Assembly: GCA_023402175.1 (NCBI GenBank) | Contig: JAEXCN010000395.1 | Coordinates: 1 to 64,000, forward strand | Length of the DNA stretch: 64,000 nt | Direction of reading: 5' to 3' | Source of the DNA: Pseudomonadota bacterium | GTDB taxonomy: Bacteria; Myxococcota_A; Polyangia; Polyangiales; Polyangiaceae | Shown: one piece after another, positions 41,744 through 50,653 of the stretch | How the letters are laid out: every line of letters begins with the position of its first letter | How positions within the stretch are numbered: position 1 is the first letter of the stretch | Position numbers and translations under genes: made by a program | Notes under the pieces: generated by a model | The model's database searches: none | Told to the model about the DNA's origin: nothing | The model's input: the letters and a program-made list of their open reading frames with translations, nothing else

Positions 41744-44481
41744 CAGTCCAGCCTCGCGCCCACCACTGCCAGCGTGGGCAAGCCAGTGATGTAGTTCCTG
41801 GCCGTGTAGTTGTAGTTGTAGACGATGTCCTCGCGATTCTTCCGATTCGTGATGTTCTGCACGTCGGCGTAGAGCTCGAGCTTCGTCGTGTCCCAGTTGA
41901 AGCGCTTGCTCAATCGCAAGTCGGCCTGCGCGAAGTCGGGAATGCGAACCGAATTTTGCTTTCCGAATACCGGCTCGTAGAGGTCGCGTCGCGAGTTGTA
42001 ATAGGCGCCGACGACCGGCGTTCGAGGCATTCCCGTCGCGTAGCGCAGTCGGGTGCCGATCTCGAATCCGAGCGGAAGCTCGTACGAGGCGACGAGCGTG
42101 GCAACGTGCGTCTGGTCATAGTCGAACAGCCGCCAATCGCTCTCCGGCGTGTCCTTTCGCTCGGAGCGGATGTAGCTGTAGCTGAGCCATCCGAAGAAGC
42201 CCTTCGCGAGCTCCTGTCGCACGAGGAGCTGCGCGCCGTACGCGCGACCCTGGCGGGTGTTGAGGAGCGCCTGTCCGGTCTGCGGCGCGGGGAGGGGACT
42301 CCGCGCAGCGAGGTCCTCGGACATCGAGGTGAAGGCGGTCGCCTCCGCGGAGAGCTTCTCGAGGATCCGGTAGTTGAAGCCGGCGAGGTAGTGCGAAGCC
42401 TTCGCGAAGCCGAGCGTCGGATTGCCGAAGACGGGGGAGAGGTCCTCGGCGTCGGGCGCCTGGTGGTACTGGCCGTAGGCCGCCTTGAGGCGCAGCTTCT
42501 CGGAGAGCTGGTAGTTCGCAGCGAGGCGCGGCTCGGCGACGGTCTCGTTACGGAGGTAGCCGCGCTGCTCCGTGCCGTCCTTCGTCGGGAACTGCTTGTC
42601 GCCGCTCACCACGAACGAGTCGAGGCGTGCGCCCGGGACGACGTGGAGCTTGTTCCCGAGGAGCTCGATGTCCGCCTGAACGTACGGCGCGATGCTCCCG
42701 ATCATGACGTTCCACTGATCGAAGTTGACGACGTCGTTCGGCGGCTGGCCGAACACGGTGATGTCACCTTCGCGCGGCGGGAGGATCGTCGCACCGCGGC
42801 GGCGGATCGAGTTGTCGGACGCCTCGATGTCGATACCCGTGTTGACGAGGACCATCGGCGCGACGCGCCCGCGCCACTTCGCGCGGACGCCGAACACGGT
42901 GGCCTCGGTCGTCTGTTCGGTCGGCGTGGTGCCGAACCGCTGCGCGAAGTCGAACTTGTCGGTACCGAATGAAGGTGTGACCGTGACCGACGAGCCGTCC
43001 GAGAACGAGCGGCGATAGGTCGCGAGAATGCGCTTGAAGCTCGTCCCGCGCTCGTCGGAGATCGTCTGCGCAGGATCGGGGTTCGTGACCGTGCGGCGCA
43101 GCCGATCGTCGGCGGCAATGCCGATCACGGAGACCGTCTCGTTCTCTCCGAGGTCTTGCTCGATCTTGAACTGACCGTCGAAGAAGCGCGGGATCGGGAC
43201 GAACTCGCTGACGTCCTCCTTCGTGAACAGGCTGAGCGTCTCGTTGAGATAGCTGCCGCGTCCGGCGATCGCGACGCGCGTCGTCTTCCCGACTGGCACC
43301 TCGAGGAGGCCCGAGGTGTCGATGACGTCGCTCGAGATGTAGCCGTGGAAACGGTCGTTGCGGAGCGCGCGGCTGTCGACGGTCACGAGGCCGCCGAGTC
43401 CGCGTCCGTATTCGGCGCCGTAGCCGCCCGGCGCGAGGTCGATCGCGCGAACGAGGTCGGAGTTGACCGTCGCTCGGAAACCGCCCGTATGGTAGAGCTG
43501 CGGAATGCGCACGCCGTCGAGATAGACGCGCGTGTCCTGAGGTGCGGCTCCCCAAACGACGAGCGCACCGGATCCGAACGCCGCGCGACCGACGCCGGGA
43601 AGGTTCTGGACGACGCGAAGTGCTTCGCCGCCCGTGCCGGGGACGCGGCGTGCCTCCTCGGTCTTGATCGCGACCGTCGTCGTTTCCTTCTGGATGCGCG
43701 GCGCGATGACCTCGATGGTCATCGAATCGCCGTCCTCGCCGGCGTCGGGCTCGACCCTGTATTTGACCTCGAGTCCCTTCTTCGGCTCGATCGTCTCTTC
43801 GGTCTTCACCGTCGCGATGCCGGGGCCCGACACGGTGATCGTGTACGTGCCGGCGGACAGATCTTCGAACTCGAAGTACCCGTCCTCGTCCGTGGTCGCG
43901 TCGGCGACCTGCAGCTCGCGCTTCTTCCCGGTCTCGTCCTCTTCCGTCTTCGAGATCCGGATGTGGATGTTCGGGAGCGGGCGACGCTTCTTCCTGCCTG
44001 CGCTCGCGTCGAGGACCTCGCCGGAGAAGTTGACCTGCGGTCCGAGGTCGACCATCTCCTCGTGGAAGGTGAAGTCGTAGCGGAACGTGAGCTTCACCGG
44101 CGCGGGCTTGCCGTCGATCTCGGCAGGCGTGAACTTGAAGCGCTTCGCCGATTCGACGGCGGCGGCATCGAACGCGGGTCCGGCAGTCCCGAGGACGACG
44201 ACCTCGGTGACGTCGCCGTGGTCCGAGACTGCCAGCTGCAGCGTGACGGCAGCGGTTCGTCCAGAAGCCTTCTCCGCTTCCGGATAGGGCGCTTCGACCT
44301 CTTTGAAGTTGGTGAGTTGAGGCGCTTTCGTGAGCTTGCCGCCACGCGGATTCGTGTCGCCGGTCCCCGCTGCGCCCTGTTGGGCATATGCGGGAATCGA
44401 GGACAGACAGAGTGCAGAGCCAACGAACAGCGCGCAAGCGGCGCGGAGCACGGGATTACTAATCTCCGAGACGGAAGGCAT
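41740..44481 (-). CDS. TonB-dependent outer-membrane receptor with N-terminal TonB-C-like domain
   Basis: 913 aa from 44481. A GTG at 44451 gives a compact signal peptide (VLRAACALFVGSALCLSS) and may be the true start. After the signal, about residues 45-130 resemble a TonB C-terminal domain (VTLQLAVSDHGDVTEVVVLG, KRFKFTPAEIDGKPAPVKL). A carboxypeptidase-regulatory-like fold (140-235; DEDGYFEFEDLSAGTYTITV), the plug (about 265-370; AFGSGALVVWGAAPQDTRVY) and a beta-barrel follow to the end. It should import a ligand across the outer membrane with energy from the ExbB-ExbD-TonB genes directly upstream. The ligand is unknown; operon partners suggest a phosphate-containing or other oxyanionic compound. 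Confidence 0.9.
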   Translation of the reverse strand: MPSVSEISNPVLRAACALFVGSALCLSSIPAYAQQGAAGTGDTNPRGGKLTKAPQLTNFKEVEAPYPEAEKASGRTAAVTLQLAVSDHGDVTEVVVLGTAGPAFDAAAVESAKRFKFTPAEIDGKPAPVKLTFRYDFTFHEEMVDLGPQVNFSGEVLDASAGRKKRRPLPNIHIRISKTEEDETGKKRELQVADATTDEDGYFEFEDLSAGTYTITVSGPGIATVKTEETIEPKKGLEVKYRVEPDAGEDGDSMTIEVIAPRIQKETTTVAIKTEEARRVPGTGGEALRVVQNLPGVGRAAFGSGALVVWGAAPQDTRVYLDGVRIPQLYHTGGFRATVNSDLVRAIDLAPGGYGAEYGRGLGGLVTVDSRALRNDRFHGYISSDVIDTSGLLEVPVGKTTRVAIAGRGSYLNETLSLFTKEDVSEFVPIPRFFDGQFKIEQDLGENETVSVIGIAADDRLRRTVTNPDPAQTISDERGTSFKRILATYRRSFSDGSSVTVTPSFGTDKFDFAQRFGTTPTEQTTEATVFGVRAKWRGRVAPMVLVNTGIDIEASDNSIRRRGATILPPREGDITVFGQPPNDVVNFDQWNVMIGSIAPYVQADIELLGNKLHVVPGARLDSFVVSGDKQFPTKDGTEQRGYLRNETVAEPRLAANYQLSEKLRLKAAYGQYHQAPDAEDLSPVFGNPTLGFAKASHYLAGFNYRILEKLSAEATAFTSMSEDLAARSPLPAPQTGQALLNTRQGRAYGAQLLVRQELAKGFFGWLSYSYIRSERKDTPESDWRLFDYDQTHVATLVASYELPLGFEIGTRLRYATGMPRTPVVGAYYNSRRDLYEPVFGKQNSVRIPDFAQADLRLSKRFNWDTTKLELYADVQNITNRKNREDIVYNYNYTARNYITGLPTLAVVGARLDW

Positions 44482-45190
44482 AGTTGATCTTCATCGCCTT
44501 CTGGAATCCGGGGACGCACCGCGGGGCGGGCTCGAACTCCGTCTTCTGAATGGCGGTGATGGCTGCTTGGTCGAGGCCGTGACCGAGACCGGTGAGCACT
44601 TTTGCGCTCGTTACTTTTCCACTGCAATCGATGATCGCTTCGACGGTGACCGTGCCCTCGATCTCGGCGCTTCGCGCTTCGTCGGGGTACACGGGCTTCA
44701 CGCGAGCGGTGGGCTTCGGCTTCCACGCCGCGATCTCGGCGGCAAGGTCGGGACCGTTGCCGCTCGGAGGCGCCGTGTTCAAGACCTTCTCGGCCGGCTT
44801 CGGCTCCGTCTTGGTCGTCTGACCGGGCTGTCCGCCCTTGCCTTCCGGGACGGCGAGGGTTCCACCACCTCCGCCACCACCGAGGCTCAGACCGAAGTCG
44901 GGTAGGGCTTGCATCGCCGCCGACGGCGCGTTGTTCACGACGGGCTCGCTCGGCGGGGGCGCGACGGGAGGCGGCGGAGCGACCGCCTTGGCCTGCGGCT
45001 GAAGGACTTCCTTCGGCGCTTCGATCGGCTTCGGGGGCTCCTTCTTCTTCTCCTCTTCCTTCTTCTTCTGCTGGTCGACCATCGCGATGAGGGTCTCGCG
45101 TTTCTCCACCTGCTTTGCCTTCTTCGAGATGAAGGCAAAGCCGCCTACGTGGAGGGCGAGACTGGCGACGATGAGGACGCTCGTACGCAC
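44459..45190 (-). CDS. tonB: TonB-family energy transducer
   Basis: 243 aa from a GTG at 45190, with GAGG 7-9 nt upstream. One N-terminal membrane helix (residues 4-22) precedes a Lys/Glu then Pro/Lys-rich periplasmic spacer (about 35-85) and a poly-Gly stretch. The TonB C-terminal domain is at about 155-240 (KPVYPDEARSAEIEGTVTVE, GHGLDQAAITAIQKTEFEPA). It transmits proton-motive force captured by ExbB/ExbD to the receptor encoded next. A pair of cysteines in the domain (IIDCSGK and APRCVPG) is slightly unusual. The gene overlaps the receptor reading frame start. Confidence 0.92.
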   Translation of the reverse strand: MRTSVLIVASLALHVGGFAFISKKAKQVEKRETLIAMVDQQKKKEEEKKKEPPKPIEAPKEVLQPQAKAVAPPPPVAPPPSEPVVNNAPSAAMQALPDFGLSLGGGGGGGTLAVPEGKGGQPGQTTKTEPKPAEKVLNTAPPSGNGPDLAAEIAAWKPKPTARVKPVYPDEARSAEIEGTVTVEAIIDCSGKVTSAKVLTGLGHGLDQAAITAIQKTEFEPAPRCVPGFQKAMKINYAFRLGD

Positions 45191-45197
45191 GACGACC

Positions 45198-45614
45198 TCA
45201 CTGGTTTTCTTGCACGTTGATCGCGAACTTGGTCAGGCCTTCGACCTTCGCAAGGTCGACCACGTGGACGACGCTTCCGTGGAGAGCGTTCTTGTCCGCG
45301 CTCACGACGACGCTGGTGTTCTCATCCGCCGCGGCGGTTTCCTTCAGCTTTGCAACGAGACCCGCCTCATCGACCTTCTGCTCGTTGAAGAAGTACTGCC
45401 CGTCCTTGGTCACCATGACCGCAGCGACCATCGGGACGGAGTCCGCCGGGCTCGACGTCTTCGGGAGCTCCACCTTGAGGCTCTTCGAGACGATGTACGT
45501 CGCCGAGACCATCATGATGACGAGGAGCACGAGCATCACGTCGACCATCGGCGTGATGTTGATCTCGGCGATCGGCGCTCGTCCGCCGCCGCCCTTCGTC
45601 GTTCCACCGCCCAT
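45198..45614 (-). CDS. exbD: ExbD/TolR-family biopolymer transport protein
   Basis: 138 aa, a single membrane helix with the functional aspartate in INITPMVDVMLVLLVIMMV, then the periplasmic domain (YFFNEQKVDEAGLVAKLKE, TSVVVSADKNALHGSVVHVV). GGAGGTGACCC lies directly before the ATG. With ExbB it forms the proton channel that energises TonB. It is adjacent to exbB (41-nt gap) and tonB (7-nt gap). Confidence 0.94.
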   Translation of the reverse strand: MGGGTTKGGGGRAPIAEINITPMVDVMLVLLVIMMVSATYIVSKSLKVELPKTSSPADSVPMVAAVMVTKDGQYFFNEQKVDEAGLVAKLKETAAADENTSVVVSADKNALHGSVVHVVDLAKVEGLTKFAINVQENQ

Positions 45615-45655
45615 GGGTCACCTCCTTCTACGTCTCAGTGAATCTCGATTGGCAA

Positions 45656-46378
45656 TCAGCTCGGCGACGCTGCGAGAGAGGTCGTGCTCTCACGCGGCTT
45701 CTTCGTCGACTCGATACCGTTGCTGGCAGCGTGGCTGACCGCGTGCTCCTTCGACGTGAGCTGCGCCACGACGTACTTCGCCATGATGTTCACGTTCGAC
45801 TCGACGCCCGAGATCGACTTGTTGACGATGTTGAACGCGACGACCGCCGGGATGGCGACGAAGAGACCGACGCCCGTGGCGATGAGCGCCTCGGCGATGC
45901 CGACCATCACGTTGCCCATCGCTTCCTTGCTCTGACTTCCGAGCTGCTGGAACGCCTGGATGACGCCGAGGACCGTGCCCACGAGGCCGATGAACGGGCC
46001 GTTGTTGCCGATCGTGCCGAGGAACGTGGTGCCGCGCTCGAGCGCGCGCTTCTGCTTCGTCATCTCGGCATCGACGACCTCGCGGAAGGCGTCGGGGCCG
46101 TGCTGGGTCCACTCGAGGCACGGCAGCATGACGGCCGCCTCGATCGACTTGCTCTTGCTCAGGAGCTGCTTCGCACCCGCGCGGTCGTTGTTGCGGAGCA
46201 GCGCGACGAGCTTCTCGGTGAGGCCGTCGACGTCGTCCCGCTTCGACGCGAAGTAGAAGAGACGCTCGAACATGATCGCGATGGAGACGACGGAGAGGCC
46301 GATCATGAGCCAGAGGACCCATCCGCCTCCACCTGAGGCGAAGCGCTGGAGACGTTCGACGAGCTGTTGAGTATTCAT
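45656..46378 (-). CDS. exbB: ExbB/TolQ/MotA-family proton channel
   Basis: 240 aa with three membrane helices. The typical core GTTFLGTIGNNGPFIGLVGT and the following AIQAFQQLGSQ-type helix, plus ATGVGLFVAIPAVVAFNIVN, match MotA/TolQ/ExbB. AGGAGG lies 6 nt before the ATG. It couples proton flow to the ExbD-TonB complex. It follows a YfaP-like lipoprotein gene at a 9-nt interval, in line with a single operon. Confidence 0.94.
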   Translation of the reverse strand: MNTQQLVERLQRFASGGGGWVLWLMIGLSVVSIAIMFERLFYFASKRDDVDGLTEKLVALLRNNDRAGAKQLLSKSKSIEAAVMLPCLEWTQHGPDAFREVVDAEMTKQKRALERGTTFLGTIGNNGPFIGLVGTVLGVIQAFQQLGSQSKEAMGNVMVGIAEALIATGVGLFVAIPAVVAFNIVNKSISGVESNVNIMAKYVVAQLTSKEHAVSHAASNGIESTKKPRESTTSLAASPS

Positions 46379-46387
46379 GACGACCTC

Positions 46388-47308
46388 CTAAAACGTGACG
46401 TCCGTGACGAAATCGCCGAGGCCAAAGCCGCCTCGTTGGACCTCCGGCTCGCTGATGCGGCCGAAGAAGCGCTGTTCGACATTTCCATTCCGAATGATCG
46501 AGACTTCGTAACTGGTCCCGAGTCGTCGGCAGAGGTCGAACGCGTTGACGTAAATCTGGTATTTGCCGGACGCCGGCGGCGTCGAGAAGATGACGTTCTC
46601 CTCGCGAAGCCCGTCATCGACGCACGAGGACATCGAGTCGCCGTCGAGGTGGCCCACGCCGGGCGCGGCTCCTGCGTCCGGCGTTCCAGGCGCGGCCGTG
46701 GTGGGGCGCTTCGGGGTGAGGAGCGTTCCATCGGGAGCGCGAACCTGGAGATCGAGATCGACCGGGGCGTCCCAGCGGAGGTGAATCGCTGCCGGCGCGT
46801 TCGGCGGAACGCGCGGAACGACGACGAGCGGCGCGGTGGAGGCGGTCCCGAACTTTCGGTCGCCGTTCACGCCGGCGAGCTCGAGCTGATAGAGCTGCGG
46901 CGAGACCGTCGGCGCAACGTCGAAGAAGAGCGACGCAGAGACCTGGCCTTCGAAGAGCGGCTCGACCTGGTCGACGCGGGCGATCCAGTAGCCATTGTTC
47001 CGGCCCTGCAGCCGGACTGCGACGGCGTAAGCGTCCTTCGCGAGGCGGACGGTATAACCGCTCTTACCCTGCTTTCCGGGCGCGACCTGATTGGGACCGA
47101 TGTCGACACCGGCGACCTCGGGGCCACCGCTCGGCTGCGGAAGCTCTCCGGGGAAGAACTGCGCGCGGTACTGCGTTGACCCGATGAAGTATCCGACGCG
47201 GACCGGCTCCTCGAGTGCGACGTCCGCATCCACGGAATCGCCACACGCCGGGACGAGCAGCGGCTTGGCGATGAGCAGCGCGAGCGAGGCGACGACGGTG
47301 CGCTTCAC
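46388..47308 (-). CDS. Hypothetical lipoprotein with YfaP/DUF2135-like C-terminal domain
   Basis: 306 aa from a GTG overlapping the porin stop. A lipoprotein-type leader (VASLALLIAKPLLVPACGDS) is followed by an unrecognised N-terminal domain. The C-terminal segment (about residues 175-290) contains IHLRWDAPVDLDLQVRAPDG and VIFSTPPASGKYQIYVNAFD, which resemble the YfaP-type (DUF2135) domain with its DLDLHV-like motif. The domain is often part of periplasmic or surface proteins; function is not established. Its place between the porin and exbB marks it as part of the uptake system. Confidence 0.78.
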   Translation of the reverse strand: MKRTVVASLALLIAKPLLVPACGDSVDADVALEEPVRVGYFIGSTQYRAQFFPGELPQPSGGPEVAGVDIGPNQVAPGKQGKSGYTVRLAKDAYAVAVRLQGRNNGYWIARVDQVEPLFEGQVSASLFFDVAPTVSPQLYQLELAGVNGDRKFGTASTAPLVVVPRVPPNAPAAIHLRWDAPVDLDLQVRAPDGTLLTPKRPTTAAPGTPDAGAAPGVGHLDGDSMSSCVDDGLREENVIFSTPPASGKYQIYVNAFDLCRRLGTSYEVSIIRNGNVEQRFFGRISEPEVQRGGFGLGDFVTDVTF

Positions 47309-48891
47309 AGGTTCACCTGCAGGCGGACCGTCATGCGGTCGTTCTTCAGATCCGTCGGGATGCCGGCCTGGTCGCGACCGAGCTTGTCGCGAACGATGTC
47401 GTACTGGAAAAGGAGCCGCGCGCGACGCTGATATCGAAGTCCGACCATCGGCGAAAACGTCCGAATGCTCCGGTCATTGGGCTGCACCGGTTTGGCATTC
47501 TGGAAGTCGCTCGAGTCGCTGTCGGGGTTGTAATAGTCGGTGCGGAATCCAGCGACCACCCAGTCACCCACTTCCTGGATGAGCGACAGCATGTAACCCG
47601 TGTGTCGCGTGTCGCGGCCGAGGAGCACGGGATCGGAATAGAAGAGCCCGCGGTCCATGTTGTTGCCGACGTAGAACGCGCCGCCGAGCTGCGTGTTCTG
47701 GGGCATGTCGAGGACGTTCCAGTGGAAGTCCAGCTGGCCGTCGAACCCGAGCGCGAACCGATTGTACGTAGACGATGGGCGCGCAGCGACGGCGTCGAGT
47801 CCTGTCACCTCTTCGGGCTGGAAGATCCCGTCGCCGTTTCGGTCGGTCCACTGGAGCTGCGGTTTGACTCCGGCAGACTCACGGTGGAAGCCCTTGCCGA
47901 CGAGCGAGGATACGCCCGCGCTCACGTCCAATGCCTTTGCCGGCTTCGCGGCGACCCCCAGGCGGCCGCCGACGTCTTTTGCAGAGTCCGGGTCCTGGAG
48001 CGCGAATTCTCGCGTCCCGATGGGCCGCCCGTTGGTTGCGGCGAGCGAGTAGCGGAACCAGCCGAGCGCTCCGGCGATACGGAGACCGACGTCGACCTCC
48101 GACGGGAACATCGCGCGTGAAGCGAGCGAACGCTCCATGAAGTAGCGGGTCGCCGGCGACGTGAGATTCTCGTCCCCGAACGGAACGCGGAACTGTCCGA
48201 GCGTGACCGAGAGCTGGGGCGGGAGAGGCGGAGCGTTCGAGCCGCGATGGAGGATTGTGGCCTCCGCACGCTGGAGGCCGACGCCCGGCCCATTCAGGGT
48301 ATTGCCGTCGAGCTCGAGGAGGACGGCGGCGAACTTCCACTCACGCTCGGCGACGAGACGGGCGCGCGGAATCAAGAATCGATTCTGATTGAGCGGCCGT
48401 CCGTCCTGGGAAATCTCGTTCTGCGACGATTGGTCCGTCTGGAACTGCCCTTGGACATATCCGTAGATGAGGATGCTCTTCCGCGGATCGTCGGCGCTCT
48501 CCCGTCCCGCCTCGCGCGAGATGTCAGCGAGCTTGACGGCCGGCGCCTCGGTCGGCGCCGTCGACGGCTCGGCAGCGGCCGCGGCAACCGCAGGCCGCGC
48601 CTGGAGCTCCTTCATCTGCTGCTCGAGATGCTTGATCGTGGTCTGCTGCTCTTCGAGCTCGGTCTGCTGAGAGCGGACCTGCTCGGACAGGCGCCGGATC
48701 TGCTGCGCGCGCGAAGCAGGCGCGGGCTCGGCGCCGGCAGGAGCTTCGGGCGCCCCCGGCGCGGGCGCCGTGGGAGGCGCAGGCGTGGTGGGCGGCTTGG
48801 GAGTGGCCGGCTTCTCCTCCTGGGCGTGAGCCGATCGAGGAGCAAGGAGCGCGAGGGCGATGAGGAGGGCTGCGTTGCGATACGTAGTCAA
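47305..48891 (-). CDS. OprO/OprP-like phosphate-selective porin
   Basis: About 528 aa from a TTG at 48891 with AAGGA 7 nt before it; an in-frame GTG at 48912 is the alternative. A signal peptide (cleavage after SAHA) precedes a Pro/Ala linker, a coiled coil (about residues 65-100; RRLSEQVRSQQTELEEQQTT) and a 16-stranded-type porin barrel. The barrel region (about 140-528) includes LIPRARLVAEREWKFAAVL and VTLGQFRVPFGDENLTSPAT, typical of the porin O/P family, which favour anions such as phosphate. With the PstS-like protein upstream this argues for phosphate or phosphorylated ligands. The coiled coil may reach the peptidoglycan. Confidence 0.85.
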   Translation of the reverse strand: MTTYRNAALLIALALLAPRSAHAQEEKPATPKPPTTPAPPTAPAPGAPEAPAGAEPAPASRAQQIRRLSEQVRSQQTELEEQQTTIKHLEQQMKELQARPAVAAAAAEPSTAPTEAPAVKLADISREAGRESADDPRKSILIYGYVQGQFQTDQSSQNEISQDGRPLNQNRFLIPRARLVAEREWKFAAVLLELDGNTLNGPGVGLQRAEATILHRGSNAPPLPPQLSVTLGQFRVPFGDENLTSPATRYFMERSLASRAMFPSEVDVGLRIAGALGWFRYSLAATNGRPIGTREFALQDPDSAKDVGGRLGVAAKPAKALDVSAGVSSLVGKGFHRESAGVKPQLQWTDRNGDGIFQPEEVTGLDAVAARPSSTYNRFALGFDGQLDFHWNVLDMPQNTQLGGAFYVGNNMDRGLFYSDPVLLGRDTRHTGYMLSLIQEVGDWVVAGFRTDYYNPDSDSSDFQNAKPVQPNDRSIRTFSPMVGLRYQRRARLLFQYDIVRDKLGRDQAGIPTDLKNDRMTVRLQVNL

Positions 48892-48975
48892 GGGAGTTTC
48901 CTTGCGCGACACGCGCTGTCCAGAGAGGCCAGCGCGTGTCGAACGAGGTTCAGGTGATGAGTCGAGAGGCGTTGC

Positions 48976-49302
48976 TCAGGGGATGTCGGCCGTCGTCGCC
49001 GGCTTGACCTGGAGGTCCACCTTGATTGCGGCGGACTTCGTGCAGCGGTTGAGGAACTCCTTCTGGGTCGTCGGCGTGCCGCAGAAGCAGCCCGCAGGCG
49101 TGTTCGAGCAGGCGCCGCCGTCGGAGTCGTCGGTGCTGCCGTCGGGGAGTGCGCCCGACGAGCTGCCGCCACCATCCCCGGGCGTCCCGGGGTTGAACCC
49201 GCTGCTGTTGTTGGGACCGGTGCCGGTGTCGTCGTTGCAAGCGACGAGGGCGGCGACCGAGATCGAGAGAACGGCGATGAAGGGAATGGCTCGCTTGAAC
49301 AT
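48976..49302 (-). CDS. Small Cys-containing lipoprotein
   Basis: 108 aa from the ATG at 49302, only 2 nt after the upstream stop (TGATCATG). A lipoprotein signal (FIAVLSISVAALVACNDD) leads to a flexible Gly/Ser/Asp linker (about residues 25-65). A short Cys-rich end follows (CSNTPAGCFCGTPTTQKEFL). The GCFCG motif echoes the CGCFF motif near the end of the binding protein encoded just before it. It may interact with that protein; no family is recognised. Confidence 0.7.
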   Translation of the reverse strand: MFKRAIPFIAVLSISVAALVACNDDTGTGPNNSSGFNPGTPGDGGGSSSGALPDGSTDDSDGGACSNTPAGCFCGTPTTQKEFLNRCTKSAAIKVDLQVKPATTADIP

Positions 49303-49304
49303 GA

Positions 49305-50495
49305 TCACTTGGCCTCGCAGAATCCAAAGACGCACTGCTTTCCTGCTCCACACGCCGCGTCGTCCGAGCAGGCGGTGCAGGTCGCCGGCGCGGTGCCGGA
49401 GGCCTCCTGCTCGAAGAAGCAACCGCACGGCTTCTCCGGCTGGTAGGCCGAGAAGTCGCCGGCATCGGCGCTACGCGAGACCTGCATCGCGCACTTCGGG
49501 ACGGCGCGGGTCTTCGCGACCGCAGAGACGGCCTCCTTGCTCTCGAGGAGGTCCACGACGGTCTTCACCTTCGCCGGGTACGCGCCGCTCACCTTGCGAA
49601 CGAAGAAGTGAAGGTTGGCCCAGACGGCGTAGTGACCGTCGCGGACGTTGATCATGTCCGAGGCCGTCGACGTGCTGCTCGGGTAGTAAGCGAAGTCCTG
49701 GTCCTTGGCCTGGAAGGCGAGGGGGCGGACCTTCGGCGCAACGCCGTTCGACGGGACGATGTCGTTCAGGGCGATGATGCCGATCGCGGAGGCGCGGGGC
49801 GACGTGTCGAGCGCGCCGAGGACGTCCTTCGCACCTTTCTTGGGCGTCGTGACGGTCTTCTGCGGGAGTAGCCCGAGGGTGCGCGACCACGTCTGCCAGG
49901 TGCCGGAGTCCTCCGGGCGACCGAAGATGTCGGCCACGACGTTCCACGGTGAAACGCCGAAGCTCGCGTCGCCGTTGCGGCCGATGATGCCGAACGTGTT
50001 GAACGCGGCCTCCGCGCTGATTGCGACCTTGTGGCTCGGGTCGTCGTGCACCGCGAGGGTGAAGGCCTGGACCGGCCCGAGGACGTCGACGATGTCCGCC
50101 GGAAGGGTCGTATCGCGGCCGCCGAGCGCGCCCGCGCAAGACGACGCGTAGACGTCGGAGACTCCGATGTCCGCCGCGCGCGGATTCGTGAGCGTGCACG
50201 CCGTCGTCGGCGCGGCAGCGTCATACAGAGGAAGCGCGCTTCCAGCGCGGCCCGTCGTCGTCGACGTCGGCGTGATGGCCTCGTACACGCCGCCGCCGCA
50301 CGAGCTGCCGTCGCTGCTGTAGATGATCTTCACGCCCTGCGTGACGGCTACCTTGGCGACAGCGGCGATCAGTGGCTGGCTCGCGCTCGACCCGCGAATG
50401 AGGACGGTGTCCGCATCGCACTCGGCTGCCGACGCGCTCGACGCGATGAAGAGGGACGCGATCGCCCCCGTGGCAATGAGAAGAGACCTACGCAT
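49305..50495 (-). CDS. PstS-like periplasmic substrate-binding protein with Cys-rich tail
   Basis: 396 aa from the ATG at 50495, with GGAGG 5 nt before it. A Sec signal (SLLIATGAIASLFIASSASA) is followed by a type 2 periplasmic binding fold resembling PstS: TVLIRGSSASQPLIAAVAK near the start, with hinge strands such as VQAFTLAVHDDPSHKVAISA. The C-terminal 60 residues add six or more cysteines (KPCGCFFEQE, CTACSDDAACGAGKQC), a disulfide module absent from ordinary PstS. It heads a nine-gene operon with a porin and TonB system but no PstCAB permease. Phosphate is the probable but unproven ligand. Confidence 0.82.
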   Translation of the reverse strand: MRRSLLIATGAIASLFIASSASAAECDADTVLIRGSSASQPLIAAVAKVAVTQGVKIIYSSDGSSCGGGVYEAITPTSTTTGRAGSALPLYDAAAPTTACTLTNPRAADIGVSDVYASSCAGALGGRDTTLPADIVDVLGPVQAFTLAVHDDPSHKVAISAEAAFNTFGIIGRNGDASFGVSPWNVVADIFGRPEDSGTWQTWSRTLGLLPQKTVTTPKKGAKDVLGALDTSPRASAIGIIALNDIVPSNGVAPKVRPLAFQAKDQDFAYYPSSTSTASDMINVRDGHYAVWANLHFFVRKVSGAYPAKVKTVVDLLESKEAVSAVAKTRAVPKCAMQVSRSADAGDFSAYQPEKPCGCFFEQEASGTAPATCTACSDDAACGAGKQCVFGFCEAK

Positions 50496-50509
50496 TGTGC
50501 CTCCAGATG

Positions 50510-50530
50510 ACGTGCTGATGTCCAGCACGT
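50510..50530 (-). promoter_or_regulatory. Leader hairpin or operator of the TonB operon
   Basis: ACGTGCTG (50510-50517) and CAGCACGT (50523-50530) are perfect inverted repeats around 5 nt. On the minus strand the hairpin sits directly before the GGAGG of the binding-protein gene. It could be an operator for a dimeric repressor or an mRNA structure controlling translation. Confidence 0.5.
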
Positions 50531-50653
50531 GACTCGGTTCGATTCGTTCGTCGCAGCCGGGGCGCAAGATGCTCGACCCCGGTGGCGACATGCGGTGGTT
50601 GCGGTGACATTCTCGCGACGACCGAAGTCATCGCGTTCGAAGGACGAAGTTCT

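Noticed and set aside
50580..50640. PhoB boxes before the TonB operon
   Set aside because: Single TGTCA-like matches occur, but no pair of direct repeats with 11-bp periodicity could be found.
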